Below are positions 8,350 to 15,296 of a stretch of DNA of 26,698 nt, in pieces. The number at the start of each line of letters is the position of its first letter. The first letter of the stretch is position 1. The notes under the pieces are model-generated. The model was not told where the DNA came from, ran no database searches, and was given only the letters and a program-made list of their open reading frames with translations. The translations under genes and the position numbers were made by a program. This DNA comes from Burkholderiales bacterium (lineage in GTDB: Bacteria; Pseudomonadota; Gammaproteobacteria; Burkholderiales; CAIKXV01). The stretch covers positions 1 to 26,698 of the forward strand of contig JACMMK010000209.1 of the NCBI GenBank assembly GCA_014379045.1, read 5' to 3'.

Positions 8350-8748
8350 ATGTCGGAACCGCCAGACGCAACTTCGGGTTTTGATTTCGATGAGTGGCGG
8401 CGGTTGCATTCTGCCGATCCACAGGCGTTCGAGCAGCGCCGGGTGGCGGCCATCGAGTCGGTCATCGCGCAGGCCCCGACCGCGATACGTCCTCGTTTGC
8501 GGGGAGTCCAGTTCCGGCTCGACCTGGAGCGATCGCGCGCCGGCAGCGATCTGGCGGCGTGCCTGAAAACGCACGCGATGATGTGGGAGAGTCTCGCGCG
8601 CTTGCGTGACACACTCGCTCGGCTGTCGACCGTCACGGTACCGATCGATGGACGCAACCTCGCGCCTGCAGCACCAACGCGAACGCGCAGTGCGACGGTG
8701 ATTCCGTTTCGTCAACGGCGAAGAAACGATGACAATGAGCGAACATAA
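8350..8748 (+). CDS. DUF3135-like small protein
   Basis: From ATG 8350 the product has 132 residues. The N-terminal half (FDFDEWRRLHSADPQAFEQRR) matches the start of DUF3135 proteins, which are short helical proteobacterial proteins of unknown function. A helical segment follows with RPRLRGVQFRLDLERSR and a heptad-like stretch around ESLARLRDTLARLS. The C-terminal 30 residues are basic and low-complexity (RTRSATVIPFRQRRRN). The frame stays open upstream to 8191, but that part has no family resemblance. No good ribosome-binding site is seen before 8350, so the start is uncertain. The preceding 177 bp after nagZ hold no gene I can support. Confidence 0.65.
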   Translation: MSEPPDATSGFDFDEWRRLHSADPQAFEQRRVAAIESVIAQAPTAIRPRLRGVQFRLDLERSRAGSDLAACLKTHAMMWESLARLRDTLARLSTVTVPIDGRNLAPAAPTRTRSATVIPFRQRRRNDDNERT

Positions 8749-8813
8749 ACTTTTTATGTATCAATTGTGTATATGTCAATCTTTATGTGAATAATTGTTG
8801 AGTTTAGGCCTCC
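8743..8813 (+). promoter_or_regulatory. AT-rich control region upstream of uvrC
   Basis: This is the most AT-rich stretch of the core block. ACATAAA at 8743-8749 is an exact inverted repeat of TTTATGT at 8753-8759, and TTTATGT recurs at 8782-8788, about three helical turns away. A sigma-70-like pair TTGTGT (8765-8770) and AATAAT (8790-8795) is present, but the 19-bp spacer is long. It plausibly holds the uvrC promoter and an operator; no regulator can be named. Confidence 0.4.
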
Positions 8814-10673
8814 TTGTCACAGTCAGACACATCGTTGGTGCCCAGCAACGAACAGAGCGTCGGCGATCCTCTCCCGCGTCTTCACGCGCTGATCGCGGAG
8901 TTGCCTCACCTGCCGGGGGTCTACCGGATGCTCGACGGGCAGGGCAGGGTGCTCTACGTCGGCAAGGCGAACGACCTGCGTAAGCGCGTCGGATCGTATT
9001 GGCAAAGCGGCCGCAATGCGTCACCGCGCATCGAGTACATGGTGCGCCAGGTGCATCAGATCGAAGTGACGGTGACGCGGTCCGAATCGGAAGCCTTGCT
9101 GCTCGAGAACAACTTCATCAAAGCGCTGCTGCCGCGCTACAACATCCTGTATCGGGACGACAAGTCCTATCCCTACCTGCGAATCGGCTCGGGTCAGTTT
9201 CCGAGGTTGGCTTTCTACCGGGGGGCCGTCGACGAGAAATCGCAGTTTTTCGGACCGTTTCCCAACGCGGGGGCGGTGCGCGCCAGTATTCAGCTGATCC
9301 AGAAAGTGTTCCGGCTACGTACCTGCGAAGACACGGTGTTCCGCAACCGGTCCCGACCCTGCCTGCTGCAGCAGATTCAGCGCTGCACCGGACCGTGCGT
9401 CGGACTGATCGATCGCGATGCGTATGCCGAGAACGTCGCGGATGCGAAGCTGTTTCTCGGCGGCCATGACGACCTCGTCATCGACAAGCTGGCCCGAAGA
9501 ATGGAATCGGCGTCGGCGCGACTTGCGTTCGAGGAAGCCGCGACCCTGCGCGATCAGGTAAAAGCGCTGCGCCGGGTCCGGGAATCGCAGTTCGTCGATG
9601 CCGGGACGCCGACCGATGCGGACGTCGTTGCGTGCGAGGAGGTCGCCGGCCGATTCTGCGTGAATGTCGCAATGATCCGGGCAGGCAGACATGTCGGCGA
9701 TCGCAGCCTGTTTCCGGAACATACGGATGGCGCGAGCCCGGCCGAGGTCCTGCTGGCCTTTCTGTCGCAACATTATCTGGAGGCCGATGTGCCTGCGCAG
9801 ATCATCGTCAACCAACCGATCGAAGCCGAGGCGCTGCTGACGGTGCTGTCCGAACAGGCGGGGCGCAAGGTGCACCTGTCGACACATCCGCGCGAGATCC
9901 GTCGTAAATGGCTCGAGATGGCGAGCCAGAATGCGCGCCTCGCGCTCGAGCGCCGGGTGGCCAGTCAGCAGAACCAGGAAGCGAGGCTCGCAGCGCTGCA
10001 GGAAGCGCTGAAACTGTCCGACATCGTCCGGCGGATCGAATGCTTCGACGTCAGCCACACGATGGGCGAAGCGGCGGTCGCCTCGTGCGTGGTGTACGAC
10101 GGCGACGGCATGCGCCCCGGGGAGTATCGGCGCTACAACGTGACACCCGACGCCCCGGGCGACGATTATGCGGCGATGCGTGAAGTGCTGGAACGTCGCT
10201 TCAAGCGCCTCGTTTCAGGCGAAGGGCGGCTGCCAGATCTGGTGTTGATCGACGGCGGCAAGGGGCAGTCGCAGATTGCACGCGCGGTCCTGAACGATCT
10301 CGGCGTGAACGATGTACCGGTGGTGGGGGTAGCGAAAGGGGAGGCGCGCAGGCCCGGACTGGAGACGCTGGTGTTCACCGATGGACGCGAAAGTCTGCAG
10401 CTCGCGGCCGACCATCCCGGGGCTCATCTAGTGCAACAGATCCGCGACGAAGCCCATCGGTTCGCGATTCAGGGTCATCGCGCGCGCCGCGACAAGAAGC
10501 GCGTCGGCTCGGCGCTCGACGCCATTTCCGGGGTGGGTCCGAAGCGGCGACAGCAACTGCTGAGCCGGTTCGGAGGGTTGCGTGGGGTCACGGCGGCGAG
10601 CGAACAGGATCTGATGCAGGTGGGCGGCATCAGTCATTCGCTCGCGGAACGCATCTACCGGGCGCTACACTGA
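8814..10673 (+). CDS. uvrC: Excinuclease ABC subunit C (UvrC)
   Basis: UvrC makes the two incisions flanking a DNA lesion during nucleotide excision repair. The 619-residue protein has all expected domains: an N-terminal GIY-YIG nuclease (LPGVYRMLDGQGRVLYVGKA, about residues 35-55), a cysteine-bearing middle region (SRPCLLQQIQRCTGPCVG), the UVR motif that contacts UvrB (LAFEEAATLRDQVKALR), the RNase H-like C-terminal nuclease (IECFDVSHTMGEAAVAS and LVLIDGGKGQ), and tandem helix-hairpin-helix motifs (ISGVGPKRRQQLLSRFGG). The TTG at 8814 is the longest plausible start after the AT-rich leader; GTG 8838 is an alternative. pgsA starts 3 nt after the stop, the same uvrC-pgsA pairing as in many Proteobacteria. 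Confidence 0.97.
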   Translation: MSQSDTSLVPSNEQSVGDPLPRLHALIAELPHLPGVYRMLDGQGRVLYVGKANDLRKRVGSYWQSGRNASPRIEYMVRQVHQIEVTVTRSESEALLLENNFIKALLPRYNILYRDDKSYPYLRIGSGQFPRLAFYRGAVDEKSQFFGPFPNAGAVRASIQLIQKVFRLRTCEDTVFRNRSRPCLLQQIQRCTGPCVGLIDRDAYAENVADAKLFLGGHDDLVIDKLARRMESASARLAFEEAATLRDQVKALRRVRESQFVDAGTPTDADVVACEEVAGRFCVNVAMIRAGRHVGDRSLFPEHTDGASPAEVLLAFLSQHYLEADVPAQIIVNQPIEAEALLTVLSEQAGRKVHLSTHPREIRRKWLEMASQNARLALERRVASQQNQEARLAALQEALKLSDIVRRIECFDVSHTMGEAAVASCVVYDGDGMRPGEYRRYNVTPDAPGDDYAAMREVLERRFKRLVSGEGRLPDLVLIDGGKGQSQIARAVLNDLGVNDVPVVGVAKGEARRPGLETLVFTDGRESLQLAADHPGAHLVQQIRDEAHRFAIQGHRARRDKKRVGSALDAISGVGPKRRQQLLSRFGGLRGVTAASEQDLMQVGGISHSLAERIYRALH

Positions 10674-10676
10674 GTC

Positions 10677-11312
10677 ATGTACCCCGCACTGCCGAATCAG
10701 CTCACGTGGGCGAGGATCGTCGCGATCCCCATCTTCATCGGTATTTTCTATCTGCCGGACGCGTGGCTGACCGATCAGCAGAAGAACCTTCTGTCGACGA
10801 TCCTGTTCGTACTGGCGGCGATTACCGATCTGCTGGACGGCTACATCGCCAGGCGCTACCGGTTCACCAGTGCGTTCGGCGCCTTCCTCGATCCGGTCGC
10901 CGACAAACTGATCGTCGCCGCGGCATTGATCCTGCTGGTGGAGCTCGATCGCGTCAACGCGGTGGTTGCCGTGATCATCATCGGTCGTGAGATCACGATT
11001 TCGGCGTTGCGCGAATGGATGGCCAAGCTCGGAGCCAGCCGGAGCGTTGCCGTGTCGATGATCGGCAAGGTGAAGACCGCTGCGCAGATGACCGCCGTAC
11101 CGATGCTTCTGTATCACGCGCCGTTGTTTGGAGTGATAGATGTCCATCGGATCGGCACCTGGCTCATCTATCTCGCCGCAGTGCTGACCCTGTGGTCGAT
11201 GGTGTACTACTTGCGCAAAGCGCGGCCACAGTCGTCTGCGCAGCAGGACTCTCGCGCCGTGTCCAAAGCGCCCGCGGCTGCGCGCGTCGACTCGCGCGCC
11301 GAGTCTTCCTGA
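10677..11312 (+). CDS. pgsA: CDP-diacylglycerol--glycerol-3-phosphate 3-phosphatidyltransferase
   Basis: PgsA makes phosphatidylglycerophosphate, the committed step to phosphatidylglycerol and cardiolipin, in the inner membrane. The CDP-alcohol phosphatidyltransferase motif is complete and correctly spaced: D51-x2-D54-G55-x2-A58-R59-x8-G68-x3-D72-x3-D76. Several hydrophobic helices surround it. The C-terminal tail after YYLRKARP (about 30 residues) is polar, alanine/serine-rich and longer than in E. coli. ATG 10677 gives the typical start with NQLTWARIVAIP. The gene is co-transcribed with uvrC, and a strong tRNA promoter begins 29 bp after its stop. Confidence 0.96.
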   Translation: MYPALPNQLTWARIVAIPIFIGIFYLPDAWLTDQQKNLLSTILFVLAAITDLLDGYIARRYRFTSAFGAFLDPVADKLIVAAALILLVELDRVNAVVAVIIIGREITISALREWMAKLGASRSVAVSMIGKVKTAAQMTAVPMLLYHAPLFGVIDVHRIGTWLIYLAAVLTLWSMVYYLRKARPQSSAQQDSRAVSKAPAAARVDSRAESS

Positions 11313-11340
11313 GCGCGGAATTCCACATGTCGCCCGCGCC

Positions 11341-11368
11341 TTGACATCCGGTGGGTCGTACCTATAAT
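11341..11368 (+). promoter_or_regulatory. Consensus sigma-70 promoter of the tRNA-Gly gene
   Basis: Both hexamers match the consensus exactly: TTGACA at 11341-11346 and TATAAT at 11363-11368, with a 16-bp spacer. The tRNA-Gly 5' end is 15 bp after the -10 box, so the primary transcript needs only a short RNase P trim. This is the clearest promoter in the window. Confidence 0.9.
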
Positions 11369-11383
11369 CCACGATCCTGTAAC

Positions 11384-11459
<76 letters not shown>

Positions 11460-11468
11460 ACCTCACTG

Positions 11469-11495
11469 GGGAGTGCGTCCGCGCTTCCCATTTTT
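11469..11495 (+). terminator. Terminator-like hairpin between tRNA-Gly and tRNA-Cys
   Basis: GGGAG (11469-11473) pairs with TTCCC (11485-11489, one G-T pair). After a single bulged T, GCG (11475-11477) pairs with CGC (11482-11484) around a 4-nt loop, and TTTTT follows at 11491-11495. It has the form of an intrinsic terminator or attenuator. If active, tRNA-Cys and tRNA-Leu would be made at a lower level or from their own promoter. Confidence 0.45.
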
Positions 11496-11542
11496 GTTTC
11501 ATGGTCTTGCAGGCCGGAACTTTGGGTGCGGTGAGCGGTAGC

Positions 11543-11559
11543 GTCGGTCGAGCACCGAC
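11543..11559 (+). repeat. Short perfect hairpin upstream of tRNA-Cys
   Basis: GTCGGT at 11543-11548 and ACCGAC at 11554-11559 are exact inverted repeats around a 5-nt loop. There is no T-run. It could be a processing signal in the tRNA precursor; nothing more can be said from sequence. Confidence 0.3.
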
Positions 11560-11575
11560 CCGGATAGATCACGCG

Positions 11576-11649
11576 GGCGGGGTGGCAGAGTGGTTATGCA
11601 GCGGCCTGCAAAGCCGTGTACGCCGGTTCGATTCCGACCCCCGCCTCCA
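11576..11649 (+). tRNA. tRNA-Cys (anticodon GCA)
   Basis: The 74-nt cloverleaf includes the encoded CCA. The acceptor arm is GGCGGGG/CCCCGCC, the anticodon arm is GGC-CTGCAAA-GCC, and the T-loop is GGTTCGATTCC. The discriminator base is T, as in bacterial tRNA-Cys. Confidence 0.96.
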
Positions 11650-11661
11650 TTGAATTTCACC

Positions 11662-11752
11662 GCCCGGGTGGTGAAATTGGTAGACACAACGGACTTAAAA
11701 TCCGTCGCTCCTTCATCGGGGCATACCGGTTCGAGTCCGGTTCCGGGCACCA
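11662..11752 (+). tRNA. tRNA-Leu (anticodon UAA)
   Basis: This is a 91-nt class II tRNA with an encoded CCA and a long variable arm (CGCTCCTTCATCGGGGC). The acceptor arm is GCCCGGG paired with TCCGGGC (one G-T pair), the anticodon loop is CTTAAAA, and the T-loop is GGTTCGAGTCC. The discriminator is A, as required for leucine. The Gly-Cys-Leu order after pgsA is common in Betaproteobacteria. Confidence 0.97.
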
Positions 11753-11759
11753 TGCACCT

Positions 11760-12227
11760 GTGATCATCTACGACTTCCGTTGTCACCTCGGCCATCGGTT
11801 CGAAGGCTGGTTCGCGTCCGCCGATGACTGCGAGCGACAACTCGATACCGGCAAACTGACCTGTCCTCATTGCGACTCCGACGACGTCGCCCGCGTACCC
11901 AGCGCCGCGCATTTGAAGACTGGCGGTTCGCGCTCGATCGCGCCCACCTCTGAGGGTCGAGTTGCCGACGGCGGGCATGCAGTTGAAGGCTCGGCCACCG
12001 CCGACCCGGCGCACTTGGCTGCGGTAGTGGACAAACTAAGGCGTTGGGTTGCATCGACCGAGGACGTCGGCCGGGATTTTGCGGACGAGGCGCGGCGAAT
12101 TCATCGAAGCGATGCGCCGGAGCGCGCGATTCGAGGCATCGCAACGCGCGATGAGGCTAACGCGCTGAATGAAGAAGGCATTCCGGTCATGAAAGTACCG
12201 CCACATTTATTGTCGAAGCCACATTGA
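11760..12227 (+). CDS. DUF1178 zinc-ribbon-like protein
   Basis: The 155-residue product from GTG 11760 begins MIIYDFRCHLGHRFEGWFAS, the signature of DUF1178, a proteobacterial family without a firm function. C8 with H12 and the pair C35-P-H-C38 look like a zinc-binding knuckle. The middle (about residues 60-85) is variable, and the C-terminus ends in the conserved EEGIPVMKVP. The start lies 8 nt after the tRNA-Leu CCA end and has no Shine-Dalgarno sequence. No promoter fits between them, so the mRNA is probably released from the tRNA precursor by 3' processing, leaving a nearly leaderless message. Confidence 0.85.
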   Translation: MIIYDFRCHLGHRFEGWFASADDCERQLDTGKLTCPHCDSDDVARVPSAAHLKTGGSRSIAPTSEGRVADGGHAVEGSATADPAHLAAVVDKLRRWVASTEDVGRDFADEARRIHRSDAPERAIRGIATRDEANALNEEGIPVMKVPPHLLSKPH

Positions 12228-12417
12228 GGCGACGTCGCGCGGTAGCTTAGACCTAACACAATAGGCTCATAAGGCTTATTATGGTAACTCACCGCACACT
12301 GTACTTGAAGGGTAGTCGGAGGATTAGGCCCCACTCGCGGCGTAAGACTCTCAGCTCAACGGAACCACGACCCATCTCGAGAATCTACGCGATGTCGATT
12401 CATAAGGAGATCACTAA
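12228..12417. other. Non-coding junction between core block and accessory cluster
   Basis: No gene is seen in these 190 bp, and the base composition is clearly less GC-rich than on either side. It holds a 10-bp palindrome GCGACGTCGC at 12229-12238 and two similar direct elements TAGGCTCAT (12262-12270) and AAGGCTTAT (12271-12279). A TATTAT sequence at 12277-12282 could be a -10 box, but no good -35 sequence is correctly spaced. It probably contains the promoter of the downstream hydrolase unit. No copy of the tRNA-Leu 3' end was found here. Confidence 0.5.
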
Positions 12418-12498
12418 GTGGAACTCGATCTGATGCCAGAGCCAGGGCCGTACTTTCATTCCGAGGATGGAACCAGAACGGCGATGGTGTCGACATGA
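12418..12498 (+). CDS. Putative 26-residue leader ORF overlapping the hydrolase start
   Basis: GTG 12418 is preceded by AAGGAGA (12404-12410), one of the best Shine-Dalgarno sequences in the window, at a 7-nt spacing. The frame encodes 26 residues (it begins MELDLMPEPGPYFHSEDG) and stops at TGA 12496-12498, which overlaps the next ATG (12495) as ATGA. This layout suggests translational coupling. The peptide resembles no family I recognise and has no run of one amino acid typical of attenuation leaders. It could be a regulatory leader peptide, a small protein, or the N-terminal remnant of a lost gene. Confidence 0.45.
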   Translation: MELDLMPEPGPYFHSEDGTRTAMVST

Positions 12499-13310
12499 CG
12501 ATGAAATGGCCCAACGGCGTCCGCATGGCGGTGATGTGGACGTTCGATTTCGATGCGGAATCCAGCTGGCTCGCGCGCAACCCTGAAAACGCCGACCGAA
12601 TGGGTGTCCTCTCGCAGGGCCTGTACGGCGCCAAGCGCGCCGTACCCAAACTCATGGAACTCCTTGCGGAAACCCGAATGCCCGCGACCTTCTACATCCC
12701 GGGTTGGGTGGTGGACCACCACACGGACCGCTGCAAGGAGATCCGTGACGCGGGCTTCGAGATCGGGCATCACGGCTACTCGCACGAATGGGCCGATCCC
12801 AAGTTTCCGGAGCGCGAGTGCGCGGACTTCGACCGCGCCGCCGAGGTACTCGACCGGCTGCTCGGCGTCAAACCAAGGGGCTACCGCCCGCCGGCCGCGG
12901 AAATCACTGCCAACACCATCAAGATGCTTGCGGACCGTGGTTATCTGTACAACACGAACATGCTGGACGATGTGTATCCGTATCGACACACGCTACCGGA
13001 CGGCAGGAAGGGTCCGGTGGAACTGCCCACGCACTGGTCCATTGCCGACGCCGGCTACATGCTGAGCTCGATCCAGCGCCCGCGTGTCATCCAGACGAAC
13101 CAGCATATTTTTACGATTTGGAAGGACGAGTTCGACGAACTCTATAAATGGGGCGGCCTGTTCAATCTGGTGATGCACCCGCAGGCGATCGGACGTCCAT
13201 CGCGAGTCGCCCTGCTGCGCGATTTCATGGAATACACCCGTAAGTTCGAAGGCGTCTGGTACGCCACTGGCGAGCAGATCGCCGATGCGTTCGTGGTACA
13301 GGAAGCATAG
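12495..13310 (+). CDS. NodB-fold (polysaccharide deacetylase family) amidohydrolase, possibly imidase-like
   Basis: The 271-residue protein has the metal-site motifs of carbohydrate esterase family 4: TFDFD (D18 and D20), HHGYSH (H93-x3-H97), GYRPPAAE (about 129-136) and a C-terminal LVMHPQ. It has no signal peptide or membrane anchor, so it should be cytosolic. Length and motif pattern resemble the PgdA-like branch of H. pylori type. That branch also contains cyclic imide hydrolases, and the fold includes PuuE-type allantoinases. Location next to a Bug receptor and near a nitrilase-family amidase favours a catabolic C-N hydrolase over a cell-wall deacetylase; this is inference. ATG 12495 overlaps the leader ORF stop; ATG 12501 is an alternative. 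Confidence 0.85.
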   Translation: MTMKWPNGVRMAVMWTFDFDAESSWLARNPENADRMGVLSQGLYGAKRAVPKLMELLAETRMPATFYIPGWVVDHHTDRCKEIRDAGFEIGHHGYSHEWADPKFPERECADFDRAAEVLDRLLGVKPRGYRPPAAEITANTIKMLADRGYLYNTNMLDDVYPYRHTLPDGRKGPVELPTHWSIADAGYMLSSIQRPRVIQTNQHIFTIWKDEFDELYKWGGLFNLVMHPQAIGRPSRVALLRDFMEYTRKFEGVWYATGEQIADAFVVQEA

Positions 13311-13335
13311 CGCGCGCCACTGCCGGAGAAGTCCA

Positions 13336-14307
13336 GTGTCCTTCAGGAAAGCCGCAGTAGCGATAGCGACCGGCGCCGCTACCCTGTCGTTGCTGCCGGG
13401 GGCTTGTGCGGCGGGCTTCCCGCAACGGCCGATGCGGCTGATAGTCCCGTTTCCGCCGGGTGGAGCCGCCGACGTCATGGCGCGCATCGTAGTGTCGAAG
13501 CTTGCCGAGAACCTGCAGCAGCCGGTGTTGGTCGATAGCCGCCCCGGTGCCGGCACCGTCATCGGTACCGACCTGTTTGTGAAGAGTTCGCCCGACGGCC
13601 ATACGTTGTTCCTGCATACGCCGCCCACCGCTATCAATGTGACCTTGCTGAACAAACTTCCCTACGACACCGGCCGGGACATCGTGCCGGTGATCACGCT
13701 TGGCCGGGCGCCGCTCATCCTTCTCGCCAGCCCAGCCCTTCAAGCCAACTCGGTGCACGAACTCGTCGCCGCCGCCAAGCGCAAGGCCGGCGGACTGACT
13801 TATGCAAGTTCCGGCAACGGCGGCTCGCCACATCTGGCAACGGAGTTGCTGCGCAGTTTCACCGGCATGCCGTTGGTGCATGTGCCGTATCAGGGGGCCG
13901 CGCCTGCCGCGACTGCGGTCCTCGGCGGGCAGGTCGACTTCACGATCACCTCCGTGTTTCCGAAGGCGCAGATCGAGACCGGGAAGGTGCGTGCGCTTGC
14001 CACCACCGGCGGCAGGCGTTGGTTCCTGCTGCCGGACACGCCGACCGTGGCGGAGCAAGGTTTTCCCAAGTACGAAGCCAGCACCTGGCAGGGCTTGTCC
14101 GTGCCCAAGGGCACGCCCCGCAACGTGATCGAGCTAGTAAACCGGGCGGCCTTGAAGGCCCTGCGCTCTCCCGACGTCGTCGGCCGCATCGGTGCCCAGG
14201 GCTTCGAGGTCATCGGGGACACGCCAGAACAGGCGGCGCAGTTCTTGAACGCCGAAATCGCGAAGTGGGGCGCCGTGGTGAAGTCTTCGGGCGCGCGTCC
14301 CGAATAG
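13336..14307 (+). CDS. Bug/TctC-family periplasmic solute-binding protein (Bug1)
   Basis: Bug receptors are periplasmic proteins that bind small carboxylates and related solutes. GTG 13336 is chosen because GGAG lies 7 nt upstream, giving 323 residues. A Sec signal peptide is clear (basic MSFRKAA, hydrophobic core, cleavage near ACAAGF). Family motifs follow: MRLIVPFPPGGAADVMARIV, VDSRPGAG, SPDGHTLF, VPYQGAAPA and LPDTPTVAEQGF. It lies 25 bp after the NodB-fold hydrolase, so the two probably form one operon and the receptor may collect that enzyme's substrate. No TctA/TctB membrane genes are nearby, so uptake must use proteins encoded elsewhere. Confidence 0.93.
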   Translation: MSFRKAAVAIATGAATLSLLPGACAAGFPQRPMRLIVPFPPGGAADVMARIVVSKLAENLQQPVLVDSRPGAGTVIGTDLFVKSSPDGHTLFLHTPPTAINVTLLNKLPYDTGRDIVPVITLGRAPLILLASPALQANSVHELVAAAKRKAGGLTYASSGNGGSPHLATELLRSFTGMPLVHVPYQGAAPAATAVLGGQVDFTITSVFPKAQIETGKVRALATTGGRRWFLLPDTPTVAEQGFPKYEASTWQGLSVPKGTPRNVIELVNRAALKALRSPDVVGRIGAQGFEVIGDTPEQAAQFLNAEIAKWGAVVKSSGARPE

Positions 14308-14359
14308 AAGTCGGGTCTGTCGCGCTGCCAGATGTGACTGTGGCAAACGTGACTGCGAC

Positions 14360-15238
14360 TCATGCGCCCTTCCGCACGGCTGGCGGCGCAACAGGTTTCA
14401 ACAGCGGGCCGTACTGATCTGGCCGCCGATCGCGGTAGTAGGCCCACAGGGCCCGCAGTTCGAGAATCACCGACAAGTCGACCTCAGCGATTGCGATGTC
14501 TTCTTCGCTGTCGCTCGCTTCGATGAGGATCTCGCCGCGCGGATTGATCACCATGCTGTTGCCGAAGTGATTGCGCGACGAACCGCCCGCGTCCACCCCC
14601 ACCTTGTTGACGCCGCAGACGTAGTAGATGTTCGCCAATGCGTGCGCGCGCAGTTCGAGATCCCAAAGATAGCGCGTCATGGACGTCGTCGCTGTGGGCA
14701 CGAAGACGATTTCGGCCCCGCCCAGGCCCAGCACGCGCGCCGCTTCGGGAAAATGGCGGTCATAGCAGATCAGGATACCGATGCGGCCAAAGGGCGTGTC
14801 GAAGGTGGGAAAACCAAGATCACCCGGCTCGAAATAGAACTTCTCGTTGCCGCGCGGCTCGGAACTGCGACCGACGTCCATGAACGGAATACTCGATTTG
14901 CGGTATTTGCCGATGACTTTGCCGTCGGGGCCGATGACGGCTGCCGTGTTGAAGAACCGACCGTCGAGCGTGCGTTCGAAGATAGGTGCGATCAGGACGA
15001 TGCCGGTCTCGCGCGCCACCGCACTCATGCGATCGATCGTCGGCCCCGGGATGGGCTCCGCCCAGTCGAAGTATTCCTCGCGCGTCTCCACGCAAAAATA
15101 CATCGTGCTGAAGAGTTCCGCGAGGCAGACCATCTTCGCGCCCTGGGCGGCCGCGCGCCGCACGAGGCGGATCGCCGTCCGGATGTTCGCTTCCTTGTCG
15201 GCCTGGCCGATGAACTGCACACCTGCGATCTTCAGCAT
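14360..15238 (-). CDS. Nitrilase-superfamily carbon-nitrogen hydrolase (N-carbamoyl amidase / beta-ureidopropionase-like)
   Basis: The 292-residue cytosolic enzyme has the full catalytic triad of the family: E41 in LAELF, K114 in KYRKSSIP and C158 in ICYDRHFPE. The C-terminal WAYYRDRRPDQYGPL is typical of the branch that contains beta-ureidopropionases and N-carbamoyl hydrolases, so an amide or ureido substrate is more likely than a nitrile. The start is the ATG at 15238 with GAGGAG 7 nt upstream; nine extra in-frame codons upstream are unlikely. It is the last gene of a five-gene minus-strand unit, 58 bp after the acyl-CoA synthetase. The exact substrate cannot be read from sequence. Confidence 0.92.
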   Translation of the reverse strand: MLKIAGVQFIGQADKEANIRTAIRLVRRAAAQGAKMVCLAELFSTMYFCVETREEYFDWAEPIPGPTIDRMSAVARETGIVLIAPIFERTLDGRFFNTAAVIGPDGKVIGKYRKSSIPFMDVGRSSEPRGNEKFYFEPGDLGFPTFDTPFGRIGILICYDRHFPEAARVLGLGGAEIVFVPTATTSMTRYLWDLELRAHALANIYYVCGVNKVGVDAGGSSRNHFGNSMVINPRGEILIEASDSEEDIAIAEVDLSVILELRALWAYYRDRRPDQYGPLLKPVAPPAVRKGA

Positions 15239-15296
15239 CCGGTTTCTCCTCATCGATGGGTGCAACGCCGATCACCGAGAATTCTGGCATGGCGCC

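Noticed and set aside
8174..8566. Possible small gene starting 2 nt after the nagZ stop, with Cys-x2-Cys near its start
   Set aside because: After about 35 codons the frame becomes Ser/Arg-rich and runs through the better-supported DUF3135 frame; no ribosome-binding site is seen.
12229..12238. Palindrome GCGACGTCGC after DUF1178 considered as a terminator
   Set aside because: It is only 10 bp, has no loop and no T-run.
11662..12417. Attachment-site duplication of the tRNA-Leu 3' end
   Set aside because: I found no second copy of the tRNA 3' sequence in the window and no integrase gene.
14308..14359. Convergent gap between Bug1 and the nitrilase-family gene, examined for a bidirectional terminator
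   Set aside because: Only a weak 5-bp TGCCA/TGGCA hairpin and a GTGACTG direct repeat are present; neither is followed by a T-run.
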